NCBI RefSeq assembly: GCF_022760965.1
Contig: NZ_JAKVIJ010000012.1
Coordinates: forward strand, 62,001 to 126,000
Length of the DNA stretch: 64,000 nt
Direction: 5' to 3'
Origin: Simplicispira sedimenti
GTDB taxonomy: Bacteria > Pseudomonadota > Gammaproteobacteria > Burkholderiales > Burkholderiaceae_C
Shown here: piece by piece, positions 7,171-15,945 of the stretch
Layout: each line of letters starts with the position of its first letter
How positions within the stretch are numbered: position 1 is the first letter of the stretch
Notes under the pieces: model-generated
Database searches by the model: none
Told to the model about the DNA's origin: nothing
What the model saw: the letters and a program-made list of their open reading frames with translations, nothing else
Program-made: the position numbers and the translations under genes

Positions 7171-9468
7171 ATGAAAAAACAATCCAATCGCTTCGGTGCG
7201 CGCACCGCCACGGCCGTTGCAGCCATGTTTCTTGCCGTTCATGCGGCCTGGGCCCTGGAGCCCTTCAAGGTGCAGGACATTCGCGTCGAAGGCCTGCAGC
7301 GCGTGGAGCCGGGCACTGTGTTCGCGTCCATTCCTTTGCGCGTAGGCGATACCTACAACGATGAAAAGGGCGCGGCGGCGATCCGCGCCCTGTTTGCCCT
7401 GGGCCTGTTCAAGGATGTGCGCCTGGAAGCGGTGGGCGGCGTGCTCGTGGTGGTGGTCGAAGAGCGTCCCACCGTGGCCGACGTCGATTTTGTGGGCGCG
7501 CGTGAGTTTGAAAAGGACGCGCTCAAGAAGGCCATGCGCGACATTGGTCTGACCGATGGCCGCCCCTACGACAAGGCCTTGACCGACCGTGCCGAGCAGG
7601 AGCTCAAGCGCCAGTACATCAACAAGAGTTTCTATGGTGCCGAAGTGGTCACGACCGTGACCCCCATCGAGCGCAACCGCGTGAACCTGACCTTCACCAT
7701 CACCGAAGGCGATACGGCGCGCATCAAGGACATCCGCATCGTCGGCAACAAGGCGTTCAGCGAATCCACCCTCAAGGGCTTGTTCGACCAGGACACGGGG
7801 GGCTGGCTGAGCTGGTACACAAAGTCCGATCGTTATGCGCGCTCCAAGCTCAACGCCGACCTCGAAACGCTGCGCTCGTACTACCTGCAGCGCGGCTACT
7901 TGGAGTTCCGCATCGATTCGACCCAGGTGGCCATCTCGCCAGACAAGCAGGACATCACCATCACGGTCAATGTGACCGAGGGCGAGCGCTTTGTGGTCTC
8001 CAGCGTCAAGCTCGAAGGCAACTACCTGGAGCGCGATGAGGAGTTCAAGTCGCTGGTCACCATCCGCGCGGGCGAGCCCTACAACGCCGATCAGGTGGCT
8101 GAAACCACCAAGGCCTTTTCCGAACATTTTGGCAATTTTGGCTTTGCGTTTGCGCGCATCGAAGCCGTGCCGGAGATCGATCGCGAAACCAACCGTGTGG
8201 CCCTGACCCTGCAGGCCGACCCGGTGCGGCGCGCCTATGTGCGGCGCATCGAGGTCGCTGGCAACAACCGCACACGCGACGAAGTGATTCGGCGCGAGTT
8301 CCGCCAGTTCGAATCGTCCTGGTACGACGGCGAGAGAATTCGTCTGTCGCGCGACCGCGTGGACCGTCTGGGATTTTTCACCGAAGTCAATGTCGAGACC
8401 CAGGAGGTCCCTGGCGCACCCGACCAGGTCGATCTGGTCGTGAATGTGGTCGAGAAGCCCACGGGCTCGCTGCAACTGGGGGCCGGTTTTTCCAGCGCGG
8501 AGAAGCTGTCGTTCTCCTTCGCCATCAAGCAGGAGAACATCTTCGGCTCAGGCAACTACCTCGGGGTGGATGTCAACACCAGCAAGTTCAAGCGCACGCT
8601 GGTGTTCAGCACCACCGACCCGTATTTCACCCGGGACGGCATCTCGCGCACCGTCGATCTCTACTACCGTACCGACAAGCCTTATGAGGATCAGGGCGGG
8701 AACTATGAGTTGGTGACCACGGGGGGCGGGCTGCGTTTCGGGGTGCCGTTCACGGAAACAGACACGGTCTTTTTCGGTGCGGCGCTGGAGAGCAACCGCA
8801 TCAAATCGGGCACCAACATCCCGGCGGCATACTTGGCGTACGCTGATCGTTACGGCTCTTCCAGCAGTTCCGTGCCACTGACCATTGGTTGGTCGCGGGA
8901 TGGCCGAGACAGTGCGCTGGCGCCCAACAACGGGGTGTACCAGCGGCTCAACACCGACTGGTCCGTGGCCGGTGACGCACGCTACCTGCGCGCGAACTAC
9001 CAATACCAGCAGTACATCCCACTCAACAAGAAGTTCACCCTGGCTTTCAATGGGGAACTGGGCTGGGGCAAGGGCTTCAATGGCCGTCCTTTCCCGGTGT
9101 TCAAGAACTTCTACTCGGGTGGTCTGGGCTCGGTGCGCGGGTTTGACCAGGGCACCCTGGGGCCGCGTGACGTCACCGGCGCATCGCTGGGTGGCCCCAA
9201 GAAAGTCACTTTCAACACAGAACTCATCGCTCCGTTCCCCGGCGCTGGCAATGACCGCACCCTGCGGATCTTTACCTTCCTGGATGTGGGCAATGTGTAC
9301 GGCGAGGAGGAAAAAATGCGCTTCAGTGAGATGCGCGCCTCCGTCGGCGTGGGTTTGAGCTGGATTTCCCCGTTGGGTCCGCTGCGCCTTGCGTATGCCC
9401 AGCCCGTGCGCAAGTTCGCGGGCGATAGAATCCAGAAATTGCAATTCCAGATTGGAACGTCCTTCTAA
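7171..9468 (+). CDS. bamA: Outer membrane protein assembly factor BamA
   Basis: BamA inserts beta-barrel proteins into the outer membrane. A signal peptide runs from residue 1 to the AWA site at 28, followed by five POTRA domains (about residues 29-425; the first begins FKVQDIRVEGLQRVEPGTVF) and a C-terminal barrel that holds the conserved VRGF motif (GLGSVRGFDQGTLGPRD). The last residue is Phe, as expected for a barrel signal. The length of 765 residues is normal. The frame is open upstream into rseP, but the signal peptide fixes the ATG at 7171. It is followed with a one-base overlap by the periplasmic chaperone skp. Confidence 0.97.
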   Translation: MKKQSNRFGARTATAVAAMFLAVHAAWALEPFKVQDIRVEGLQRVEPGTVFASIPLRVGDTYNDEKGAAAIRALFALGLFKDVRLEAVGGVLVVVVEERPTVADVDFVGAREFEKDALKKAMRDIGLTDGRPYDKALTDRAEQELKRQYINKSFYGAEVVTTVTPIERNRVNLTFTITEGDTARIKDIRIVGNKAFSESTLKGLFDQDTGGWLSWYTKSDRYARSKLNADLETLRSYYLQRGYLEFRIDSTQVAISPDKQDITITVNVTEGERFVVSSVKLEGNYLERDEEFKSLVTIRAGEPYNADQVAETTKAFSEHFGNFGFAFARIEAVPEIDRETNRVALTLQADPVRRAYVRRIEVAGNNRTRDEVIRREFRQFESSWYDGERIRLSRDRVDRLGFFTEVNVETQEVPGAPDQVDLVVNVVEKPTGSLQLGAGFSSAEKLSFSFAIKQENIFGSGNYLGVDVNTSKFKRTLVFSTTDPYFTRDGISRTVDLYYRTDKPYEDQGGNYELVTTGGGLRFGVPFTETDTVFFGAALESNRIKSGTNIPAAYLAYADRYGSSSSSVPLTIGWSRDGRDSALAPNNGVYQRLNTDWSVAGDARYLRANYQYQQYIPLNKKFTLAFNGELGWGKGFNGRPFPVFKNFYSGGLGSVRGFDQGTLGPRDVTGASLGGPKKVTFNTELIAPFPGAGNDRTLRIFTFLDVGNVYGEEEKMRFSEMRASVGVGLSWISPLGPLRLAYAQPVRKFAGDRIQKLQFQIGTSF

Positions 9469-9980
9469 TGAAACACCTTTCCCGTCAACTCGCCCTGGTT
9501 CTGATGCTCAGCGGTGTCGGTGCAGCTGCACCGGCCTATGCCGATTTCAAGGCGGGCTTCATTCATACCGACCGTGTGTTCCGCGAAGCAAGCTCGGCCA
9601 AGGCCGCGCAAGCCAAACTGGAGCAGGAATTCTCGCGCCGCGACAAGGAAATCAACGACCTGGGCAACACGCTCAAGACCGCGACCGAGAAGTTCGAGCG
9701 CGATGCGCCCACGCTGTCGGACAGCCAGCGCCAGACCCGTCAGCGCCAGCTCATGGACCAGGACCGCGAATTCCAGCGCAAGCGCCGCGAGTTCCAGGAA
9801 GACCTCAACGCGCGCAAGAACGAAGAGCTCAACCAACTGGGCGAGCGCATCAACAAGGTCGTCAAGCAACTGGCCGAGCAGGAAAAGTACGACATCATCG
9901 TGGACCAGGCGGTGTACATCAACCCGCAGCACGACATCACCGACAAGGTGATCAAGGCCCTCAATGGTGCATCCAAGTAA
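9468..9980 (+). CDS. skp: Periplasmic chaperone Skp/OmpH family protein
   Basis: Skp traps unfolded outer-membrane proteins in the periplasm and hands them to BamA. The signal peptide ends at PAYA (residue 25) and the mature part begins DFKAGFIHTDRVFREA. Residues ~45-130 are a long, highly charged coiled coil, the tentacle helices of the trimer, and the final ~40 residues (KYDIIVDQAVYINPQHDITD) return to the beta core. The length of 170 residues is normal for OmpH-like proteins. The ATG overlaps the bamA TAA by one base (TAATG), so translation is probably coupled. It lies between bamA and lpxD as in most Proteobacteria. Confidence 0.94.
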   Translation: MKHLSRQLALVLMLSGVGAAAPAYADFKAGFIHTDRVFREASSAKAAQAKLEQEFSRRDKEINDLGNTLKTATEKFERDAPTLSDSQRQTRQRQLMDQDREFQRKRREFQEDLNARKNEELNQLGERINKVVKQLAEQEKYDIIVDQAVYINPQHDITDKVIKALNGASK

Positions 9981-10007
9981 GGTCTGCCTGAAGTGGATGG
10001 GTGCCGC

Positions 10008-10997
10008 GTGAGTGTGCGACTGGGCCAATTCATCGAGGCACTGGGCGGCACGCTCGAAGGAAACCCTGACCAGCTGATAGCACGCCTGGCCCCGCTGGAG
10101 GCTGCGGGGCCGCAGGATCTGAGTTTCCTCAGCAACCCGCGCTACCAGCAGCAACTGGCCGCCTCCCAGGCGGCCTGTGTCATTGTGGCCCCTGCGATGC
10201 GCGAGCCTGCATTGCAGCGCGGTGCCTGCATCGTGGCAGACGACCCCTACGTGTACTTCGCCCGCGCCACACAGTGGTGGAAGCGCCAGCACGTACCTGC
10301 GGTGCAGCCGGGCGTGCACCCGAGCGCCGTGGTGCACCCCGATGCCGTGGTGGACGTCAGCGCCTGCATCGGCCCGCTGTGCGTGGTTGAGCGGGGTGCG
10401 CACATTGGCGCCCACACTTGGCTCAAATCGCGCGTCTCAGTGGGCGAAGACTGCCATATCGGTGCGCGTTGCATCGTGCATGCCGGTGCCGTGATCGGCG
10501 CCGATGGCTTTGGCTTTGCGCCTGAAAAAGGTGCCTGGGTCAAGATCGAGCAACTGGGCGCTGTGCGCATCGGCGACGACGTGGAGATTGGTGCCAACAC
10601 CTGCATCGACCGTGGTGCACTGGGCGACACGGTCATCGAAGACGGCGTCAAACTCGACAACCTGGTGCAGGTCGGTCACAACGTGCACATAGGGCGCCAT
10701 TCGGCCATGGCCGGATGCGTGGGCATTGCGGGCAGCGCGCGCATCGGTGCGCACTGCAGCGTGGGCGGCGGCGGCATTGTGCTGGGCCACCTCACGCTGG
10801 CGGACCATGTGCATGTGTCGGCAGCCACCACGGTCACGCGCTCCATTCACCAGCCCGGTCTGTACACCGGCATGTTTCCCATCGACGACAATGCGCGCTG
10901 GGAAAAGAACGCCGCCACGGTCAAGCAGCTGCACAGTCTGCGCGAGCGCATCAAGGCCCTGGAAGGGCTTCTCCAGAACAACAAGATTGAACGCTGA
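10008..10997 (+). CDS. lpxD: UDP-3-O-(3-hydroxyacyl)glucosamine N-acyltransferase
   Basis: LpxD adds the N-linked 3-hydroxyacyl chain to UDP-3-O-acyl-glucosamine, the third lipid A step, in the cytoplasm. The N-terminal uridine-binding domain (SVRLGQFIEALGG, then DLSFLSNPRYQQQL) precedes a left-handed beta-helix of hexapeptide repeats from about residue 100 to 290, with GADGFGFAPEKGAWVKIEQLG and the catalytic-His region NLVQVGHNVHIGRH. I chose the GTG at 10008 because family members begin right at the VRLGQ segment; another GTG at 9993 would add five residues. The length is 329 residues. The stop overlaps fabZ by one base. Confidence 0.95.
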   Translation: MSVRLGQFIEALGGTLEGNPDQLIARLAPLEAAGPQDLSFLSNPRYQQQLAASQAACVIVAPAMREPALQRGACIVADDPYVYFARATQWWKRQHVPAVQPGVHPSAVVHPDAVVDVSACIGPLCVVERGAHIGAHTWLKSRVSVGEDCHIGARCIVHAGAVIGADGFGFAPEKGAWVKIEQLGAVRIGDDVEIGANTCIDRGALGDTVIEDGVKLDNLVQVGHNVHIGRHSAMAGCVGIAGSARIGAHCSVGGGGIVLGHLTLADHVHVSAATTVTRSIHQPGLYTGMFPIDDNARWEKNAATVKQLHSLRERIKALEGLLQNNKIER

Positions 10998-11437
10998 TGA
11001 TGGACATTCACGCAATACTCAAGCAACTGCCCCACCGCTACCCGTTCCTGCTGGTGGACAAGGTGCTCGAACTCGAACGCAACCAGCGCATCAGGGCCAT
11101 CAAGAACGTCACGTTCAACGAGCCTTATTTCATGGGGCACTTCCCCGGCCGTCCGGTCATGCCCGGCGTGCTCATCCTGGAAGCGCTGGCCCAGGCGGCC
11201 GGCCTGCTGGCGTTCGATGCCATGGGCCAGGTGCCCGACGAGAACAACATTTACTACTTCGTCGGCATCGACGGTGCGCGTTTCAAGCGCCCCGTGGAGC
11301 CAGGCGATCAGTTGATTCTGGACATCACGATCGACCGTGTGCGCGGCGGCATCTGGAAGTTCAAGGGCGTGGGCCGCGTGGGCGATGAGGTGGCCTGCGA
11401 GGCCGAACTGATGTGCACCATGCGCGCCGTCGGCTGA
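10997..11437 (+). CDS. fabZ: 3-hydroxyacyl-[acyl-carrier-protein] dehydratase FabZ
   Basis: FabZ dehydrates 3-hydroxyacyl-ACP in fatty-acid elongation and competes with LpxA/LpxD for the same substrate, which explains its place between them. The hot-dog fold is clear: LPHRYPFLLVDKVLE at the N-terminus, then the catalytic GHFPGRPVMPGVLILEALAQ, carrying the active-site His and Glu. The length of 146 residues is normal. Two ATG codons are adjacent (10997 and 11000); either gives the same protein apart from one Met. The lpxD stop overlaps the first by one base. Confidence 0.96.
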   Translation: MMDIHAILKQLPHRYPFLLVDKVLELERNQRIRAIKNVTFNEPYFMGHFPGRPVMPGVLILEALAQAAGLLAFDAMGQVPDENNIYYFVGIDGARFKRPVEPGDQLILDITIDRVRGGIWKFKGVGRVGDEVACEAELMCTMRAVG

Positions 11438-11468
11438 CGCCGGGCACCCAACAGGGCAGGGCAGCGCC

Positions 11469-12257
11469 GTGAGCCACATTCACCCGACCGCCGTCGTCGA
11501 TGCGCAGGCGTGCATCGACGAGCGCGCCAGCATTGGCCCCTTTGCCGTGATCGGCCCGCACGTGCGCATCGGTGCAGGCACCACGGTGGGCGCGCACTGC
11601 GTGATCGATGGGCACACCACCATCGGCCAAGACAACCGCATTTACCCATTCGCATCGCTGGGCGCTGCACCGCAGGACAAGAAGTACGGCGGCGAGCCCA
11701 CCGAGCTGCGCATTGGCGACCGCAACACCATCCGAGAGTTCTGCACCTTCAACACCGGCACTGCGCAGGACAAGGGCTCCACCACCATCGGCAACGACAA
11801 CTGGATCATGGCCTACGTGCACATTGCGCACGACTGCGTGGTGGGTGACCACACCACCATGGCCAACAACGCCACGCTGGCCGGGCATGTGGAGGTGGGG
11901 GACTGGGCCACCATCGGTGGCCTGACCGGCGTGCTGCAACGCATGCGTATCGGTGCGCACACCATGGTGGGCTTCTCCAGCCACGTGGGCAAGGACGTGC
12001 CGCCTTTCATGGTGGTGGATGGCAATCCGCTGGCGGTGCGCGGCGTGAATCTGGTGGGGCTGCGTCGGCGCGATTTTTCCGACCAGCGCATCAGCGCCAT
12101 CCGCGAGATGCACAAGCTTCTCTACCGCCAGGGGCTGACACTGGAACAGGCGCGCGCCGCGATGGCGCAACTGCCCGCCACGCATCCCGAGGCGGCGCAG
12201 GACGTGGCCTTGATGGATGCTTTCCTGGCCAGTTCCGTGGCGGGCATTGCCCGCTGA
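11469..12257 (+). CDS. lpxA: UDP-N-acetylglucosamine O-acyltransferase
   Basis: LpxA transfers a 3-hydroxyacyl group from ACP to the 3-OH of UDP-GlcNAc, the first step of lipid A synthesis. The N-terminal two-thirds is a left-handed beta-helix of hexapeptide repeats (VVDAQACIDERASIGPFAVI onward); the YVHIAHDCVVGD motif carries the catalytic His. The C-terminal helical part starts near FSDQRISAIREMHKLLY. The length of 262 residues is normal. The start is GTG at 11469. The cluster lpxD-fabZ-lpxA-lpxB is the standard lipid A operon segment. Confidence 0.96.
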   Translation: MSHIHPTAVVDAQACIDERASIGPFAVIGPHVRIGAGTTVGAHCVIDGHTTIGQDNRIYPFASLGAAPQDKKYGGEPTELRIGDRNTIREFCTFNTGTAQDKGSTTIGNDNWIMAYVHIAHDCVVGDHTTMANNATLAGHVEVGDWATIGGLTGVLQRMRIGAHTMVGFSSHVGKDVPPFMVVDGNPLAVRGVNLVGLRRRDFSDQRISAIREMHKLLYRQGLTLEQARAAMAQLPATHPEAAQDVALMDAFLASSVAGIAR

Positions 12258-12275
12258 GTGGGGCTGGGGGCGTAG

Positions 12276-13442
12276 ATGACGAGCACACCCCGCATCGCGA
12301 TGGTGGCGGGTGAAACCTCTGGGGACCTGCTGGCCGGGCTGCTGCTCGACGGCCTGCGGGGCCTGTGGCCAGGTTTGCAGGCCTGCGGCATTGGCGGCCC
12401 ACAGATGGCACGGCGCGGTTTCGAGGCCTGGTGGCCCAGCGAGCGCCTGGCCGTGCACGGCTACAGCATTGAGGTCTTCCGTCGCCTGGCAGGCATCATG
12501 GCCATCCGCAGGCAGTTGCGCCAGCGCCTGTTGCAGGACCACCCCGACGTGTTCATCGGCGTGGATGCGCCCGACTTCAACCTGGGCCTGGAGGCCGACC
12601 TGCGCGCCGCGGGCACCCGCACCGTGCACTTTGTCTGCCCCTCCATCTGGGCCTGGCGCGCAGAGCGGGTGGAAAAAATCCGCCGTGCTGCCAGCCATGT
12701 GCTGTGCATCTTTCCTTTTGAGCCCGAGCTGCTTGCGCGCCATGGCATCCGTGCCACCTATGTGGGCCATCCGCTGGCCGGGGTCATTCCTTTGGTGCCG
12801 GACCGCGCTGCTGCCCGCGCCGCGCTGGGCCTGGCGCCAGACGACAGGGTACTGGCCATTTTGCCGGGCAGCCGTTCCGCCGAGGTGCAGTACATCACTC
12901 CTAAGTTCTTTGAGGCTGCAGCGCTTGTCCAGCAAGCGCAACCAGCTATCAAAATGATAGTGCCTGCGGTGCCTGCCATGCAGGCGCGCATCGAGCAGGC
13001 GGCCGGTGCGGCGGGCTTGGCGGGCCGTGTGCAGCTGGTCAGTGGCCAATCGCATGCCGTGCTCGCGGCCTGCGATGTGACCCTGATCGCCAGCGGCACG
13101 GCCACGCTGGAGGCGGCGCTGTTCAAGCGCCCCATGGTCATTGGCTACCACATGCACCCGCTGAGTTGGCGCCTCATGCGCCGCAAGCAACTGCAGCCCT
13201 GGGTGGGCTTGCCCAACATTCTGAGCGGCGATTTCGTCGTGCCCGAGCTGCTGCAGGACGCCGCGACCCCGCAGGCGCTGGCTGCGGCGGTGCTCGACTG
13301 GTTCCACGCCCTGGACCACGATGCTGCGCGCATGGCCGCGCTGCACCACCGCTTCACTGCGCTGCACGAAAGCCTGCGGCGCGACACCCCCCAACTAGCT
13401 GCCGATGCGATCCAGAAAGTCCTTGCCGACCCCCGTGCCTGA
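12276..13442 (+). CDS. lpxB: Lipid-A-disaccharide synthase
   Basis: LpxB, a GT19 glycosyltransferase at the inner membrane, joins UDP-2,3-diacylglucosamine and lipid X into the lipid A disaccharide. The N-terminus has MVAGETSGDLLAG, then IGVDAPDFNLGLE, the SIWAWRAERVEKI segment, and LPGSRSAEVQ; the C-terminal half has the ASGTATLEAAL nucleotide-sugar motif. The length is 388 residues. The dispersed repeat (copy B) encodes the EAAALVQQAQPAIKMIVPA segment after the LPGSR motif, apparently without adding length. The gene ends just before rnhB. Confidence 0.95.
   Translation: MTSTPRIAMVAGETSGDLLAGLLLDGLRGLWPGLQACGIGGPQMARRGFEAWWPSERLAVHGYSIEVFRRLAGIMAIRRQLRQRLLQDHPDVFIGVDAPDFNLGLEADLRAAGTRTVHFVCPSIWAWRAERVEKIRRAASHVLCIFPFEPELLARHGIRATYVGHPLAGVIPLVPDRAAARAALGLAPDDRVLAILPGSRSAEVQYITPKFFEAAALVQQAQPAIKMIVPAVPAMQARIEQAAGAAGLAGRVQLVSGQSHAVLAACDVTLIASGTATLEAALFKRPMVIGYHMHPLSWRLMRRKQLQPWVGLPNILSGDFVVPELLQDAATPQALAAAVLDWFHALDHDAARMAALHHRFTALHESLRRDTPQLAADAIQKVLADPRA
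12907..12961 (+). repeat. Dispersed palindromic repeat, copy B (inside lpxB)
   Basis: The 55-bp unit has the core inverted repeat GCGCTTG/CAAGCGC and the tail AGCTATCAAAATGATAGT, where AGCTAT(C) and GATAG pair. It lies in the same orientation as lpxB and is read with the GCT of the tail as an Ala codon (AIKMIV). It aligns base for base in length with the copies at 4758 and 62096. Confidence 0.7.
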
Positions 13443-13449
13443 GCAGGCC

Positions 13450-14043
13450 ATGCTTCCCTGGCCCATGCCGCAAGGCCTGGTGGCCGGGGTGGATGAAGCG
13501 GGCCGTGGCCCCCTGGCCGGGCCGGTGGTGGCGGCGGCCGTCATCCTGGACGAGCGCCAGCCCATCGCCGGGCTGGCAGACTCCAAAAAGCTCACCGCCC
13601 TGCGGCGGGAGCGCCTGTTCGACGAGATCCGTGCCAAGGCGCTGTGCTGCAGCGTGGCCGAGGCCAGCGTGGAAGAGATCGACCGCCTCAACATCCTGCA
13701 GGCCACCTTGCTGGCCATGCGCCGTGCTGTGCAGGGGCTGCGGCTCAAGCCGGGGCTGGTGCTGGTCGATGGCAACCGCCTGCCGGTGCTGGACATCCCT
13801 GCAGAGGCCATCGTCAAGGGCGATGCGCTGGTGCCTGCCATTTCGGCGGCCTCCATCCTGGCCAAGGTGCACCGCGACCGCTGGTGCGCCGAGGTGCATA
13901 CGCAGTACCCCGAGTATGGTTTTGATGCCCACAAGGGCTACGGCACGGCCGCGCACCTGCAAGCCCTGCGCGCGCATGGTGCCAGCCCGCTGCACCGCCG
14001 CTCCTTTGCGCCCGTGGCCCAGCACCTAGAGGCTGCGCCATGA
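13450..14043 (+). CDS. rnhB: Ribonuclease HII
   Basis: RNase HII removes single ribonucleotides and RNA from RNA-DNA hybrids. The signature GVDEAGRGPLAGPVV is at the N-terminus with the first catalytic Asp and Glu, followed by LADSKKLTALRRE, LVDGN (Asp) and the AISAASILAKVHRDR region with the conserved Asp. The C-terminus has YPEYGFDAHKGYGTAAH. With the ATG at 13450 the product is 197 residues, like typical members; an in-frame ATG at 13405 would overlap lpxB and add 15 unmatched residues. The stop overlaps the next gene by four bases. Confidence 0.95.
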   Translation: MLPWPMPQGLVAGVDEAGRGPLAGPVVAAAVILDERQPIAGLADSKKLTALRRERLFDEIRAKALCCSVAEASVEEIDRLNILQATLLAMRRAVQGLRLKPGLVLVDGNRLPVLDIPAEAIVKGDALVPAISAASILAKVHRDRWCAEVHTQYPEYGFDAHKGYGTAAHLQALRAHGASPLHRRSFAPVAQHLEAAP

Positions 14044-14816
14044 GCTCCGTGCCGGTGACGCTGGTGCAGTCGCGTGACAACGCCTTTGTCAAGGACCTGC
14101 GGCGCCTGGCGCAGGACAGCACGGCCTACCGCAAGCAGGGCCGCCTGTGGCTGGAGGGCGACCACCTGTGCCGCGCTGCGCTGGCACGCGGCCTGCGCCC
14201 GGTCGTGGCCGTGTTTTCAGAGTCTTTTTGGCCTCTGGCGCCCACTGAATGGGCGCAATGCGCTACAAAAATCATAGTTCTTTCCGATGCGCTGTTTGCC
14301 GACATCAGCGCACTGGAGTCCCCCGCCGCCATGGGCTATGTGCTGGAGCTGCCCGCACCCCAGCCCCCCGATCCGCAGTTGCCCAGCGTGGTGCTGGATC
14401 GGGTGCAGGACGCGGGCAACGTCGGCTCCATCCTGCGCAGCGCGGCCGCCTTTGGCTTTGGGCAGGTACTGGCGCTCAAGGGCAGCGCCGCGCTGTGGTC
14501 GCCCAAGGTGCTGCGCGCGGGCATGGGGGCGCACTTTGGCCTGCGCCTGCATGAAGGCCTGGCAGTGGAGGATCTGCAGGCCCTGCGCGTGCCCCTGCTC
14601 ATCACCCATGTGCACGGGGGCGATTATCTGCACCAGGCCGCGCTGCCCTGGCCCTGCGCCTGGGTGCTGGGGCATGAGGGGCAGGGCGTGTCCGACGCGC
14701 TGCTGGCGCGGGCGCACCAGCGCATCCGCATCGCACAGCCGGGGGGCGAGGAGTCGCTCAACGTGGCGGCGGCGGCGGCCATCTGCCTGCACGCCAGCGG
14801 TGTTGGTTCCTACTGA
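14040..14816 (+). CDS. TrmH/SpoU family RNA 2'-O-methyltransferase
   Basis: This is a SPOUT-class enzyme that probably methylates a ribose 2'-OH in rRNA or tRNA with S-adenosylmethionine; the target base cannot be read from sequence. The N-terminal ~90 residues resemble the substrate-binding domain (RLWLEGDHLCRAAL). The catalytic domain has all three SpoU motifs: VVLDRVQDAGNVGSILRSAA, VLGHEGQGVSD and GGEESLNVAAAAAIC. The knot-forming order is intact. The length is 258 residues. The repeat copy C encodes the linker SFWPLAPTEWAQCATKIIV. Its stop overlaps the 3' end of the convergent gene on the other strand by seven bases. Confidence 0.88.
   Translation: MSSVPVTLVQSRDNAFVKDLRRLAQDSTAYRKQGRLWLEGDHLCRAALARGLRPVVAVFSESFWPLAPTEWAQCATKIIVLSDALFADISALESPAAMGYVLELPAPQPPDPQLPSVVLDRVQDAGNVGSILRSAAAFGFGQVLALKGSAALWSPKVLRAGMGAHFGLRLHEGLAVEDLQALRVPLLITHVHGGDYLHQAALPWPCAWVLGHEGQGVSDALLARAHQRIRIAQPGGEESLNVAAAAAICLHASGVGSY
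14225..14278 (+). repeat. Dispersed palindromic repeat, copy C (inside the RNA methyltransferase gene)
   Basis: The unit begins TTTTTGGCCTCTGGCGCCC and carries the inverted pair GCGCCC/GGGCGC around ACTGAAT, then GCTACAAAAATCATAGT. The tail is read GCT ACA AAA ATC ATA GTT (ATKIIV), the same frame as copies A and B. The TTTTTGG variant of the left end matches the reversed copy at 31616-31670. Confidence 0.65.
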
Positions 14817-15625
14817 TTGCGCAGGAACTGGTGCACGAAGTCGCCCTGGTTGGGCGCATCTTTCTCGGTGGTGAAGACGATGCGCTGGTTTTCCACGCGC
14901 AGCTTCAGTTGGGGGCCGAACAGGCACTGCACCTGGCCCAGGCTGGCTGCGGTGGTCTTGAAGGCGGGCGTGTTCTGGCACAGGCGTTCCATTTGCGCGG
15001 CCACTTCGCCGCAGAAGCTGGAGATGCTCAGGGTCTGCATTGTTTCATCGTTGATGGCGGCCCATTCCACCGATGTCTGGACGGTGGTGCCGCAGGCAGC
15101 GCTGGCCTCCTTGTCCATTTGCGCCAGTTCCGCGCGGTAGCTTTCCTGCCGCTTGGGTCGGTCAAAGCGCGCCAGCTTGTCTTGCAGGCCTTGCTTGCGC
15201 TGCTGCTCATAGCGGGTGAGCAACTCACCGGCTTTGAAGTCCTTGCTCTTGTCAGCCTGGAAGGCCAGGGGCACACCGTCGCGCTGACCTGGCAGGTAGG
15301 CAACGAAATGCTCTGCGTCGCTGTAGGCGGAGGCCTGCCGGTGCAGCAGCGCATAGGAGCGTCCATCGAGTTGCAGCGTGTACACCTCGCGTGAGCGCCC
15401 CTGGGACTGCAACTGGGCCAGGAACACCACCTGATCGATGGGGTGGTTGATGCCACTGATGCGCAGCAGTGCCTGTTTGCCGTCGGCACTGGGGGCCAGT
15501 ACCAGTTCAACGCCCTGTGGGCCGGAGAAGACCTTGGGGTACCTGGCCAGTTCCAGGGCCTGTGCGGCCATGGAGGTGAGGCAGCAGGCCAGTGTGAGGA
15601 CAAGTGCGGAGGCGATAGTACGCAT
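14810..15625 (-). CDS. Secreted protein of unknown function
   Basis: I do not recognise this 271-residue protein. It begins with a clear signal peptide (MRTIASALVLTLACCLTSMA, probable cleavage after AQA at residue 23), so it is likely periplasmic. The mature part opens LELARYPKVFSGPQGVELVL; the middle is charged and helical (YEQQRKQGLQDKLARFDRPK), and five cysteines lie in the mature C-terminal half, enough for disulfides. The frame is open to 15700, but the signal peptide supports the ATG at 15625. It is transcribed towards the RNA methyltransferase gene and overlaps it by seven bases at the 3' ends. It is divergent from carA. Confidence 0.8.
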   Translation of the reverse strand: MRTIASALVLTLACCLTSMAAQALELARYPKVFSGPQGVELVLAPSADGKQALLRISGINHPIDQVVFLAQLQSQGRSREVYTLQLDGRSYALLHRQASAYSDAEHFVAYLPGQRDGVPLAFQADKSKDFKAGELLTRYEQQRKQGLQDKLARFDRPKRQESYRAELAQMDKEASAACGTTVQTSVEWAAINDETMQTLSISSFCGEVAAQMERLCQNTPAFKTTAASLGQVQCLFGPQLKLRVENQRIVFTTEKDAPNQGDFVHQFLRNQ

Positions 15626-15945
15626 GGTCGAGGTGTGTGCAATGTAGGGAGAGGCCGGGAAGTCTAGGGGCGAGGCACCGCTCGGCATGGCCTGGAACAC
15701 CTGCTTACGTAACCAGTTGAAAGCCCTTAGGGTTGTCCCAGAGAGGGTGCACCGGTGATGCTGCGCTGCGGCAATGTCAGCAGATCAGGGCGGTCTGCGG
15801 GTACAATCAGGGGCTTTCCTCGCAACAGCGTCGCCCGGCCGCATCCAAAGCAACAACCTATCCGAAAGCAGCCTTCCAGCCACAGGTGCCACTGGTGCCG
15901 CAGGCTGCGCAGGCACCGGGCGACCGTAACCAACCGGAGAACCCA
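15626..15945 (+). promoter_or_regulatory. carA upstream region with probable promoter and long leader
   Basis: This 320-base gap lies between the divergent secreted-protein gene and carA. A TACAAT -10 element is at 15802-15807 (context GCGGGTACAATCAGG); no good -35 is visible 17 bp upstream. If used, the transcript would have a ~130-nt leader before the carA GTG. The carA frame stays open to a TTG at 15733, but that stretch has no CarA-like sequence. I see no arginine operator that I could defend. Confidence 0.45.

Noticed and set aside
15733..15945. N-terminal extension of CarA from a TTG.
   Set aside because: CarA-like sequence begins at 15946, which has CGGAGA five bases upstream.
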